From Phycisphaeraceae bacterium (GTDB taxonomy: Bacteria; Planctomycetota; Phycisphaerae; Phycisphaerales; UBA1924), in contig WUAJ01000024.1 of NCBI GenBank assembly GCA_009827215.1, forward strand, positions 1-19,021: a stretch of DNA of 19,021 nt, in the 5' to 3' direction. The translations under genes and the position numbers were made by a program. Below, one piece after another: positions 6,296-13,929 of the stretch (position 1 is the first letter of the stretch; every line of letters begins with the position of its first letter). The notes under the pieces are model-generated. The model made no database searches and was not told the DNA's origin. It saw only the letters and a program-made list of their open reading frames with translations.

Positions 6296-8527
6296 ATGCA
6301 GACGTTTAACAAACCATTCGAGGTCGTCAGCGACTTTGAGCCCGCCGGCGACCAACCCGGAGCGATCGACGCGCTCGTCGCCTCCATCAACTCAGGTCAA
6401 CCCCGCTCCTGCCTCCTTGGCGCGACAGGCACCGGCAAGACCTTCACGATGGCCAATGTCATCGCACGCACCAACAAGCCCACACTCGTCCTGAGTCACA
6501 ACAAAACCCTCGCCGCGCAGCTCTACGAAGAGTTCAAAGCGTTCTTCCCAAACAACTCCGTCAACTACTTCGTCTCCTACTACGACTACTACCAGCCCGA
6601 AGCGTACATCCCCGGACGCGACATCTACATCGAGAAAGACAGCTCCCGCAACGACGACCTCGACCAGCTCCGCCTCGCCGCGACGAGCAACCTGCTCCAG
6701 CGCCGCGACTGCGTCGTCGTCGCGTCCGTCTCCTGCATCTTCGGTCTCGGTTCCCCAAGCGCCTACTCCGAGCGCGTCTACACGCTCATGCAAGGCATGG
6801 AACTCCCAAGACGCGACCTCTTCCTCGCCCTCAACGCGATGCGCTACGAACGCTCCGAGATCGAGTTCAAACGCGGACAGTACCGCTCGCGAGGAGACGC
6901 GATCGAGGTCTGGCCCGCGTACGAAAAGTTCGCGGTCCGCATCGAGCTCTTCGGAGACGAGATCGACAAGATCGAGCTCATCAACCCCACCAGCGGAGAA
7001 CTCCTCGCCGAGGAACACCAGTACTTCCTCTTCCCTGCCGTGCACTACGTCATGCCCGAGGACCGCCTCAACGCCGTGCTCGACAGCATCCGCGAGGAGA
7101 TGGACGAACGCGTCATGGAACTCCGACACGAGGGCAAACTCCTCGAAGCTCAGCGCCTCCTGGCGCGCACCAAGTACGACCTCGAAATGATCGAAGAAGT
7201 CGGATACTGCCAAGGCGTGGAGAACTACTCCCGTTACATGGACGGCAGACAACCCGGAGAACGCCCCTTCACCCTCCTCGACTACTTCGACTACGCGCCA
7301 GGAAGCGTGGACCCATCCAAACTGGATCTCCCGTACGACGGACGCGACCACGAGCACGATTCACAACGCTTCGGAGTCACCCGCACCAACCTCAAGGATT
7401 GGCTGATCATCGTCGACGAATCCCACGTCACCCTCCCCCAGATCAAAGCCATGTTCAACGGCGACAAAGCACGCAAGCAAGTCCTCGTCGACCACGGCTT
7501 CCGTCTCCCCTCCTGCCTCGACAACCGTCCGCTCCGCTTCGAAGAGTTCGAGAACCTCGTCCCGCAGATGGTCTTCGTCAGCGCCACCCCAGGACCCTAC
7601 GAGCTCGAAGCCACCGGCGGGGAAGTCATCGAGCAGGTCATCCGCCCCACAGGACTACTCGACCCAGAGATCGAGGTCCGCCCCGCGACCAACCAGGTCG
7701 TCGACCTCATGGAGCAATCCAAAGAGATCGTCGAGAGCGGCGGACGCGTCCTCATCACCGCGCTCACCAAACGACTCTGCGAAGACCTCACCACCTACCT
7801 CAGCGACCAGGGACTCCGCGTCCGCTACCTGCACTCCGAGATCGAAACCCTCGACAGACTCGAGATCCTCACCGCGCTGCGAGCCGGAGACTTCGACATC
7901 CTCGTCGGCGTCAACCTCCTCCGCGAGGGACTCGACCTCCCAGAAGTCAAACTCGTCTGCATCCTCGACGCCGACAAAGAGGGATTCCTCCGCTCCGCGA
8001 CCTCGCTCATCCAGCAGATGGGACGCGCCGCGCGCAACAGCGAATCCCGCGTCATCCTCTACGCCGACCGCGTCACCAAAGGCATGGACCAAGCGATCAC
8101 CGAAACCCAGCGCCGACGCGACAAGCAGCTCGCCCACAACCAAGAGCACGGCATCACCCCCACCACCGTCATCAAAAGCATCCGCACTGGGATCGACCGC
8201 GAGCTCGAAGCACGACGATCAGCTAAAAACGCCGCGGAAGTCACCGACACCCTCATCGACGCCGAGGTCCTCGTCGGGATGCTGCAAGCCGATATGCTCA
8301 TCGCCGCCGAAGCGACCCAGTTCGAAGAAGCCGCACGTCTCCGCGACCAGATGCTCCATGTCAAAGAACTCCTCGATCAGCACAATGATGACGAGAACCC
8401 ATTGCTGGTCCGCCGCTCCGAGATCGAAGCGGTCATGAACAAAGGACTCAAACGCAAAGGCAACCCCAAGAAACGCCAAGGCAGCAAAGGCGCCCCCGGA
8501 ACCCGCGGCAAAGGACGGACGATGTAA
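6296..8527 (+). CDS. uvrB: Excinuclease ABC subunit UvrB
   Basis: UvrB is the damage-verifying helicase-like subunit of nucleotide excision repair. It is loaded by UvrA and recruits UvrC. Motif I GATGTGKT is at residues 42-49 and the damage-probing beta-hairpin YYDYYQPEAYIP at about 95-106. Motif II DESH is at 374-377. VFVSATPGPYELE and the RPTGLLDP segment follow, and the C-terminal helicase domain has GVNLLREGLDLPEV and QQMGRAARN. A UVR domain that contacts UvrC or UvrA lies at about 657-695. The 743 residues exceed E. coli UvrB (673). One reason is an extra segment of about 33 residues at about 332-366 between LLDYF and WLIIVDESH. Another is a Lys/Arg/Gly-rich C-terminal tail. No SOS box was recognised upstream. 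The stop codon abuts that of the convergent TauE gene. Confidence 0.98.
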   Translation: MQTFNKPFEVVSDFEPAGDQPGAIDALVASINSGQPRSCLLGATGTGKTFTMANVIARTNKPTLVLSHNKTLAAQLYEEFKAFFPNNSVNYFVSYYDYYQPEAYIPGRDIYIEKDSSRNDDLDQLRLAATSNLLQRRDCVVVASVSCIFGLGSPSAYSERVYTLMQGMELPRRDLFLALNAMRYERSEIEFKRGQYRSRGDAIEVWPAYEKFAVRIELFGDEIDKIELINPTSGELLAEEHQYFLFPAVHYVMPEDRLNAVLDSIREEMDERVMELRHEGKLLEAQRLLARTKYDLEMIEEVGYCQGVENYSRYMDGRQPGERPFTLLDYFDYAPGSVDPSKLDLPYDGRDHEHDSQRFGVTRTNLKDWLIIVDESHVTLPQIKAMFNGDKARKQVLVDHGFRLPSCLDNRPLRFEEFENLVPQMVFVSATPGPYELEATGGEVIEQVIRPTGLLDPEIEVRPATNQVVDLMEQSKEIVESGGRVLITALTKRLCEDLTTYLSDQGLRVRYLHSEIETLDRLEILTALRAGDFDILVGVNLLREGLDLPEVKLVCILDADKEGFLRSATSLIQQMGRAARNSESRVILYADRVTKGMDQAITETQRRRDKQLAHNQEHGITPTTVIKSIRTGIDRELEARRSAKNAAEVTDTLIDAEVLVGMLQADMLIAAEATQFEEAARLRDQMLHVKELLDQHNDDENPLLVRRSEIEAVMNKGLKRKGNPKKRQGSKGAPGTRGKGRTM

Positions 8528-9358
8528 TCACATCACCATCTTCACCGAAGCCACCGCAAGAATCAACGCGATCACCAGCTTCAGATGAGGCAGCTTGATC
8601 TTGTGCGCAACCCACGCCCCCAAATACGCGCCGATCAGCGCTCCCACCCCGATCGGGATCGCGAACCTCATCGCTTCCGAGATCGTCAGGTGCACCGACT
8701 CATTCGGCGCCGGATAGCTAATCGAAGGCAGTGTGTACAGCTTCATCGAAGCGCCGATGATCGAGCTGATCCACATCACCCCAGCACTCCCCGCGATCGC
8801 ATGACGCAGCGGCAAACCCGAAATCTGCAACAACGGCACCAACAAGATCCCACCACCGATCCCCAGATACCCTGAAACCCCACCCACAAACAACCCGATC
8901 GCGATCATCTTCCAGTGCGCCGGAGACTCCGCATCAAGCGGATGATCCGGGATCTTCTTCACAGTCGTGATGATGTTGTACGCGCAGTACATCCAGATAA
9001 ACCCCGCGAACGCGATCAGCGACCAGCGCCCCGGAGATTCCCCCGCCATCAACACCCCCGCGACCATCCCCGCCGTCATCGAGGGGACCAGTGACATCAA
9101 GACATCCTTGCGAGCCGCCTTCTTCTTTGCGTGCATGAGTGTCGAGGACAGCGCGACGATGACATTGACACACATCGCCGCCGCCATATACACATGGTGC
9201 TTGGTCTGCGACTCGTCTTCCTCGCCGTTGATCGTGTACCCCCAGATCATCGCCATCGCTGGGAGCATAATGATCGATCCCCCAAGACCCGCAAGCCCCC
9301 CAACAAGTCCCGCGACGACACCCAAAGCAGTCCGTATCAGAATCTCAATGGGGTCCAT
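8528..9358 (-). CDS. TauE/SafE-family membrane permease
   Basis: A 276-residue integral membrane protein of the TauE/SafE (DUF81) family, whose members export or import sulfur-containing organic anions such as sulfoacetate or sulfite. The family's internal duplication is visible: GLVGGLAGLGGSIIMLP at about residues 17-33 and GGVSGYLGIGGGILLVPLL at about 158-176 start the two halves. About eight hydrophobic segments are apparent. A short charged loop (NGEEDESQTKHH) follows the first pair of helices. GGAG lies 5 nt before the ATG. The actual substrate cannot be read from sequence or neighbours. It lies downstream of the sialidase-like gene on the same strand but behind that gene's terminator, so it probably has its own promoter; a -10-like TAGAGT is present between them without a clear -35. 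Confidence 0.88.
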   Translation of the reverse strand: MDPIEILIRTALGVVAGLVGGLAGLGGSIIMLPAMAMIWGYTINGEEDESQTKHHVYMAAAMCVNVIVALSSTLMHAKKKAARKDVLMSLVPSMTAGMVAGVLMAGESPGRWSLIAFAGFIWMYCAYNIITTVKKIPDHPLDAESPAHWKMIAIGLFVGGVSGYLGIGGGILLVPLLQISGLPLRHAIAGSAGVMWISSIIGASMKLYTLPSISYPAPNESVHLTISEAMRFAIPIGVGALIGAYLGAWVAHKIKLPHLKLVIALILAVASVKMVM

Positions 9359-9404
9359 GCATGCTCCAATGGTTGATGAGTGAGCACTCTAGGTTCGAAA
9401 AGAC

Positions 9405-9439
9405 CTCAAAAATGAAAAGCCGGCCCATTCGGACCGGCT
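9405..9439 (-). terminator. Intrinsic terminator of the sialidase-like gene
   Basis: Read on the minus strand, AGCCGGTCC (9439-9431) pairs with GGGCCGGCT (9426-9418) around a GAAT loop, giving a 9-bp GC-rich stem with one G-U pair. It is followed by TTTTCATTTTT. It lies 44 nt after the stop of the sialidase-like gene. Confidence 0.85.
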
Positions 9440-9482
9440 GTGAGAGATTAAGGATCGATCTAATCAGCAGTCAGTTTGACCC

Positions 9483-11546
9483 TCATGGGCAACCAGCAGC
9501 ATACTCAGTGAGGAACGCACTCACATCAAGGAAGTTGAACTGGCCATCCATCACGAAGTCCGTCGATGGATCCTGCATCCCGAACAGTTCGAGGAACATC
9601 GAAACATCCTCGAAGTTCAGCACGCCATCAACATTGAAGTCAGGCAAGCAAGTCGATCCAACACGGAACATCGCGTTGACAACCCCTTCATCCCGATCTT
9701 CTTCCATCCATACCGCATAGACCCTGTTGCCATCCGGATCCAATCGGAACTGACTCTCAAAGGTACCGACATCCGCATCGACTGGAACATCATCCGCAAG
9801 CTTCACAACTGGTGCATACGACATTCCATAGTCATCCGTTCGAGTCATGTACACATCGAGATCAACAATTCCCTCAGAGACATGTTCATACTGGTTCACT
9901 TCAGTACCCCATGCGACCAAGAACGAGCCGGGATCTGCTGGAGTCGCTGGGTTTGGACTGAACGGCGTCCCAACGATTCTGGGTTCACGCACATTCACCT
10001 TCTCGCTCGCATCGATGTTGGACATGTTCACCTTCTGCGTCCATGTCTGACCACCATCATGCGAGGTCCTCATGTAGAAGTTGTAGTTCTCTAGATCCGT
10101 GTAGCGTGCGACCGCCCAGTCTGGAGTCCAGCTCCATCCAAGAGCCATGAAGTCGCCGCGGAGGATTCCACGATGTGCTCGTGCATCTTCGAACGAATCG
10201 TCCTCAGGATGAGCATCGAGTCCGAGCGACGAACTCAGATTCATCCCCTGTTCGTTGTTGAACGCATTCTCACGCGTGGTCGCATCTGGATCGATCGGTG
10301 GATTCAGATCTTCAGGACGGAACCCAGTCGACAGCGGATCGCTGGAGTTCTTTCGTCCAACCCGACACATGATGTCTGAAGGACCACCCTGATCGAAGTC
10401 GCCTTGTTTGTAGAGCCAGACGATGCGAACATCACTCTGGTTCATCAAAGGACCAGGCTGAACGATGAAGCGTACACGTCGGGCGCTCTCTTCTGGGAGT
10501 GACAAGATCCAACCAGCACCATCCGTTGCATCTGGCATCGAGTCGTCAAACGCCGAGAAGGTGTGGTAGCGGATGTACTTCCCGTCATCCAACCCCTCAA
10601 GCCCTTTCGTTTCCTCGTACGCGACGATCGCGGTCGATCCAACCATGAATGTGTTGGCGCGTGACGCGCCTTCTCGTCCGGATTCATCGCCATCATTATC
10701 CGTGCGTGTGAAGTTATTCGTCACGCGTTGTGGCTCTGGGAAGTCAACCCCAGCATTGAAATCTGGAGCACGAAGCGCCGTGTACCAGATGTCAGTACCG
10801 TGACTGACCTTGGCGCCCGAACCACCCTCGCCGGGACCTTCCGCATCACCAGGCTGCAATCCCTTGGGATCTTCCTGCCAAGTCACGATGAACCCAGCAC
10901 TCGATCCGCGAGGAACATCCTGCTTCGCGTCCCGCTCACCCGTTGAGAGCCTCTGCGGAGCGCTCCATGTCGCACCACCATCCGTCGAGCGAACACAGTA
11001 GGTAGCTGCATATGGCACTTCGAGCAAACCGGATTCCGGATAGACAACACTCTCTTGAAGCCCCGAGGGGACATAGTGATCAACCCAAGAGATGATCACA
11101 TTCTTCCCGTTGCTGTAGATGTTGGGCTTCTGAGAATCGCCGTAGTAAGGCACTTTCGCCGTGCCCTCATCACCATCGTGATCCGCATCCATCGAGGACA
11201 GATTCGCCGTGTTGGAGATGTTCACAGGTTGCGACCAAGTCCGTCCATTGTCAAGCGAACGCATGACAAACAGATCCTTCGCAGCGTGTGTGCTCCCGTC
11301 ATGCTTCCAGACCTCAGGTCCCTGAGCGTCCCCATACACACTCACGAGCACGACATTGAAACCTCCCATCCCATCAGGGTAATCCAAACGAACGATCTTC
11401 CCCTTCGAAGCTGCTTCTCCGTCCACACCCATCACAGGTGTCGAAGACAACTCGATTGCGTCAGAGAGTGAAAACGGTGTCGGAGCACCAAGAGCCAGCG
11501 AGGTGCCAGCGAACAAAGTGAGTACGCCTGTCATTGAATGTCTCAT
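9483..11546 (-). CDS. Secreted Asp-box (sialidase-like) protein with C-terminal dockerin-like domain
   Basis: A 687-residue exported protein. The signal peptide MRHSMTGVLTLFAGTSLALGA ends near residue 21. Three good Asp boxes (S-x-D-x-G-x-T-W) appear at 97-104, 187-194 and 495-502, with a degenerate one near 570, indicating a sialidase-type beta-propeller. I cannot see the full arginine triad or Tyr/Glu pair of true sialidases, so enzymatic activity is uncertain. The last about 55 residues hold two EF-hand-like units, D636-x-N-x-D-G-x-L-N-F and D663-x-x-x-D-G-x-F-N-F, each followed by DVS-x-FL. They are bracketed by Cys633 and Cys686 and end in Gly-Cys-Pro. This resembles the dockerin-like C-terminal domain of many Phycisphaerae secreted proteins. 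The start at 11546 is chosen because GGAAGGA lies 6 nt upstream and the signal peptide follows; a longer frame to 11660 adds an unlikely charged leader. Confidence 0.82.
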   Translation of the reverse strand: MRHSMTGVLTLFAGTSLALGAPTPFSLSDAIELSSTPVMGVDGEAASKGKIVRLDYPDGMGGFNVVLVSVYGDAQGPEVWKHDGSTHAAKDLFVMRSLDNGRTWSQPVNISNTANLSSMDADHDGDEGTAKVPYYGDSQKPNIYSNGKNVIISWVDHYVPSGLQESVVYPESGLLEVPYAATYCVRSTDGGATWSAPQRLSTGERDAKQDVPRGSSAGFIVTWQEDPKGLQPGDAEGPGEGGSGAKVSHGTDIWYTALRAPDFNAGVDFPEPQRVTNNFTRTDNDGDESGREGASRANTFMVGSTAIVAYEETKGLEGLDDGKYIRYHTFSAFDDSMPDATDGAGWILSLPEESARRVRFIVQPGPLMNQSDVRIVWLYKQGDFDQGGPSDIMCRVGRKNSSDPLSTGFRPEDLNPPIDPDATTRENAFNNEQGMNLSSSLGLDAHPEDDSFEDARAHRGILRGDFMALGWSWTPDWAVARYTDLENYNFYMRTSHDGGQTWTQKVNMSNIDASEKVNVREPRIVGTPFSPNPATPADPGSFLVAWGTEVNQYEHVSEGIVDLDVYMTRTDDYGMSYAPVVKLADDVPVDADVGTFESQFRLDPDGNRVYAVWMEEDRDEGVVNAMFRVGSTCLPDFNVDGVLNFEDVSMFLELFGMQDPSTDFVMDGQFNFLDVSAFLTEYAAGCP

Positions 11547-11804
11547 GGCAAGTCCTTCCATTCTGCGGCGGACTTGATCTCGCGGTACGCCCGTTCTTTC
11601 GAGCCCGCCAGTTTTTTTCGCTCCCCGCGCGATTCTATTCCGCGCACCATCGTTTATCAACAGATCGATCTTTATATTCTTAGTTTCATACTAGAACTTA
11701 CTTATAAAATAGATGCTTGTAAACTACGAGAATGATGCGAATCGAGCATCACTCAACGCCAAATACAAACAGAATGCAAAATCCAATCGCGCAGCCGAGC
11801 GAAA
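11547..11804. other. AT-rich intergenic region
   Basis: This 258-nt gap is clearly AT-rich at about 11650-11720 compared with its surroundings and probably carries the promoter of the sialidase-like gene. On the minus strand a TATAAA occurs at about 11667-11674, but I find no good -35 at the right spacing. A 6-bp inverted repeat, TGATGC (11733-11738) with GCATCA (11746-11751), lies downstream of the small unknown gene; with no T-run it is a weak terminator candidate. Confidence 0.5.
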
Positions 11805-12155
11805 CTAGCCGCGCATGAGCCGTTCAAACTCAGGGATCGCTCGCCGCATCGAAGACACATCGAATCGCTTTGGAAGCTCGTCCACACCCATCGCCGTCGC
11901 CGCGACCTCCGCGACCCGCTCGACCAATCGACTCGGAGGCATCAACCCCCCAGACAGCTGATCGTGATCAACCCAGCTCAGCGTGATCTCGTGCTCGCTC
12001 GTCCCGCGTGCTTTCCACGAGAGCGTAACCACATACGACCATCCACGATCGGTCTCGTACTCATCATCAACGACAATACTCAGCGGCGCGTTCTGATTTA
12101 CTGAAGGATCGGTGTACATAGACCGTTCATCGGATTGATCCTGCTCACGATCCAC
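11805..12155 (-). CDS. Conserved-looking small hypothetical protein, 116 aa
   Basis: I do not recognise this family. The protein is acidic at its N-terminus, has a probable beta-rich middle (LSIVVDDEY, WSYVVTLSWKA, HEITLSWVDHDQLSGG) and then helices (PPSRLVERVAEVAATAMG, SSMRRAIPEFERLMRG). There is no signal peptide or membrane segment. The start at 12155 is a GTG with no strong ribosome site; an ATG at 12119 would give a 104-residue protein. It begins 19 nt after the stop of the TPR-YggX gene on the same strand, so the two are probably co-transcribed. Codon use is normal for the window, supporting a real gene. Confidence 0.65.
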   Translation of the reverse strand: MDREQDQSDERSMYTDPSVNQNAPLSIVVDDEYETDRGWSYVVTLSWKARGTSEHEITLSWVDHDQLSGGLMPPSRLVERVAEVAATAMGVDELPKRFDVSSMRRAIPEFERLMRG

Positions 12156-12174
12156 TCAAATCATCCCATCCCGC

Positions 12175-12909
12175 TCATTCAACGCGTGTATGCAAGTTCC
12201 CCTGCTCGCTCTCCAGATGCCCACCCATCGCCATGATGTCCTCGATCACCCCCTTAAACTGCGCATCAGGCATCGGAGGCGTCGCCCCATCCATCACCGA
12301 CTGGTAGATCTCATCGGTCAATCCCAGATACAACCGCATCGCGTACTCATACGCCGCGTCGTGTTCATCGCGCGAGAGATCCAAGCGGAGCTCATTAATG
12401 ATCTTCGTCCCCATCATGATCCACTCGTCGAATGTCTCCTTCGAGATGTTCTCATGGATCCACTGCCCCATCCCATTGCGGAACGGCGCCCGCGGCATCT
12501 GATGCCCCATCTTCCCAGTCTTCCCGCACCGGAAGTCCCCGCCCGAAACATCTTCCGTCTCAGCAGGAGTCTGCACCACATCAGGAATCGGCGCATCGAT
12601 CTCCTTGAGCATCCCCTCGATCGCTTTCTTCGGGAGCATGTCCCCACGCGTGACCGCCTCGACGTACCCCTTGGTCAGGACCTCTTTCGCCTGCTCCGTG
12701 TTCCCCGAATCAATATACGACCGACCCGCGAGCTCATACCCCTTGGTCATCCCCGGATTGATCTCTGTGCAGCGCACAAACGAAGCCGCGGCCTCGTCAA
12801 ACCGCTCCGCCTGAAGCAACGCATTGCCTAGCGAAAAATGCGCCATGTCGTTGTCCGGATCGGTCTCGATCAATGATTGAAACTGATTGATTCTCGTATC
12901 AAGATCCAC
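12175..12909 (-). CDS. TPR protein fused to an Fe(II)-trafficking (YggX-like) domain
   Basis: A 244-residue two-part protein. Residues about 1-85 form tetratricopeptide repeats (AHFSLGNALLQAERFDEAAASF, then KGYELAGRSYIDSGNTEQAKEVL). After a linker, residues about 126-196 match the YggX/Fe(2+)-trafficking fold: a Cys at 128 in FRCGKTG, then GQWIHENISKETFDEW and INELRLDLSRDEHDAAYEYAM, which line up with the GKRIYNEISKEAW and INEKKLNM-NAEHRKLLEQEM pattern of E. coli YggX. YggX protects iron-sulfur proteins from oxidative damage and may carry labile iron; that role here is inferred. The GTG start at 12909 is chosen because AAAGGAG lies exactly 7 nt upstream; the open frame to 13023 would run into pyrD on the other strand. 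It is likely in an operon with the 116-residue protein, and divergent from pyrD. Confidence 0.8.
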   Translation of the reverse strand: MDLDTRINQFQSLIETDPDNDMAHFSLGNALLQAERFDEAAASFVRCTEINPGMTKGYELAGRSYIDSGNTEQAKEVLTKGYVEAVTRGDMLPKKAIEGMLKEIDAPIPDVVQTPAETEDVSGGDFRCGKTGKMGHQMPRAPFRNGMGQWIHENISKETFDEWIMMGTKIINELRLDLSRDEHDAAYEYAMRLYLGLTDEIYQSVMDGATPPMPDAQFKGVIEDIMAMGGHLESEQGNLHTRVE

Positions 12910-12924
12910 AGCATGGCTCCTTTC

Positions 12925-12943
12925 GTGCAACCTGCAGTGCAAC
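12925..12943. repeat. Direct repeat in the TPR-YggX/pyrD divergent promoter region
   Basis: GTGCAAC occurs at 12925-12931 and again at 12937-12943, 12 bp apart, with a CTGCA spacer. It lies between the two divergent starts, near where a -35 region for pyrD would fall. It may be a regulator site or chance. Confidence 0.35.
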
Positions 12944-12959
12944 TGTAGGTCATCACGCG

Positions 12960-12965
12960 TACTGT
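12960..12965 (+). promoter_or_regulatory. -10-like TACTGT, possible leaderless start of pyrD
   Basis: TACTGT ends 6 nt before the ATG at 12972, the same geometry as at uvrB and the UvrD-type gene. No Shine-Dalgarno precedes the start. This favours 12972 over the ATG at 12966, which would directly abut the hexamer. Confidence 0.4.
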
Positions 12966-12971
12966 ATGGGC

Positions 12972-13925
12972 ATGGGATACACCCCAAGTCCGCGATTACA
13001 GACCTCCCTCTCCGGCATTGCACTCCGCTCGCCGATCCTCCTCGCGTCAGGCACCGCAGGCACCATCGACGAAATGAACGACGTCATGGACATCACCCTC
13101 CTCGGTGGAATCGTCACCAAATCCATCACGCGCCACCCACGCGAGGGCAATCCTTTCCCGCGCATCACCTGGACCCGAGCCGGGATGCTCAACGCGATCG
13201 GACTCGCCAATCCCGGACTCGACGCATGGAAAGCAGACATCGCTCCCAGAATCTCAGCTGTGAGTAACAACATCATCGGATCCGTCGCCGGAGACTCCAT
13301 CGAGGACTACGTCCAGATCGCGTCAGCAATGGATCAGGTCCAGTCCATCCCCGCGATCGAGCTCAACGTCTCCTGCCCCAATGTTCACTCCGGACTCGAG
13401 TTTGGAGCTGACCCCGCCGCCCTCACCGAACTCGTCACCGCTGTCCGTTCCCAGACCCCAAACACCAAGCTCTTCGTCAAGCTCTCCCCCATCACCGTCG
13501 GGACTCCAAACACCATCGTCGACCTCGCCCGCGTCGCCGTGGACTGCGGCGCTGACGGACTCACCCTCTGCAACACCGTCCCCGCGATGGGGATCGACGT
13601 CCACACAAGAAAACCAATCCTCGCCAACACCACCGGCGGAATGTCGGGACCCGCGATCCATCCCATCACCGTCCGCCTCGTCCACCTCGTCTACTCGCAG
13701 CTCACCAAAGACACCAACACCCCCATCATCGCCGCCGGCGGAGTCACCCGATGGGAAGACGCCGCGGAGTTCATCCTCGCCGGCGCCACTGCCGTGCAGA
13801 TCGGCGCCGGCAGCTTCGCCGACCTGAGCATCCCCCGCAAAGTCGCAAAGGGACTCGACAAGTGGTGCGTCAAGCAAAGTGCCGCATCTATATCTGATCT
13901 CGTTGGTCAAGTGAAACTGAGCTAA
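12972..13925 (+). CDS. pyrD: Dihydroorotate dehydrogenase, class 1B-like catalytic subunit
   Basis: Catalyses oxidation of dihydroorotate to orotate in pyrimidine synthesis, using FMN. Features of class 1 enzymes are present: GTAGTIDEM, GGIVTKSIT, NAIGLANPGLD, and the active-site segment ELNVSCPN with catalytic Cys. Counted from 12972 that Cys is residue 135, the same number as in the Lactococcus class 1B enzyme. GGMSGPAIHP, IIAAGGV and AVQIGAG bind FMN phosphate. Class 1B uses a cysteine as base and normally pairs with PyrK, which passes electrons to NAD; no pyrK is in the window. The length of 317 residues is typical. There is no membrane-associating extension as in class 2. The gene ends 4 nt before the convergent kinase gene. 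Confidence 0.95.
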   Translation: MGYTPSPRLQTSLSGIALRSPILLASGTAGTIDEMNDVMDITLLGGIVTKSITRHPREGNPFPRITWTRAGMLNAIGLANPGLDAWKADIAPRISAVSNNIIGSVAGDSIEDYVQIASAMDQVQSIPAIELNVSCPNVHSGLEFGADPAALTELVTAVRSQTPNTKLFVKLSPITVGTPNTIVDLARVAVDCGADGLTLCNTVPAMGIDVHTRKPILANTTGGMSGPAIHPITVRLVHLVYSQLTKDTNTPIIAAGGVTRWEDAAEFILAGATAVQIGAGSFADLSIPRKVAKGLDKWCVKQSAASISDLVGQVKLS

Positions 13926-13929
13926 GCGC

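Noticed and set aside
6392..7357. 321-codon open frame antisense to uvrB
   Set aside because: Val/Glu/Asp-rich repetitive peptide mirroring uvrB codons, with no recognisable domain.
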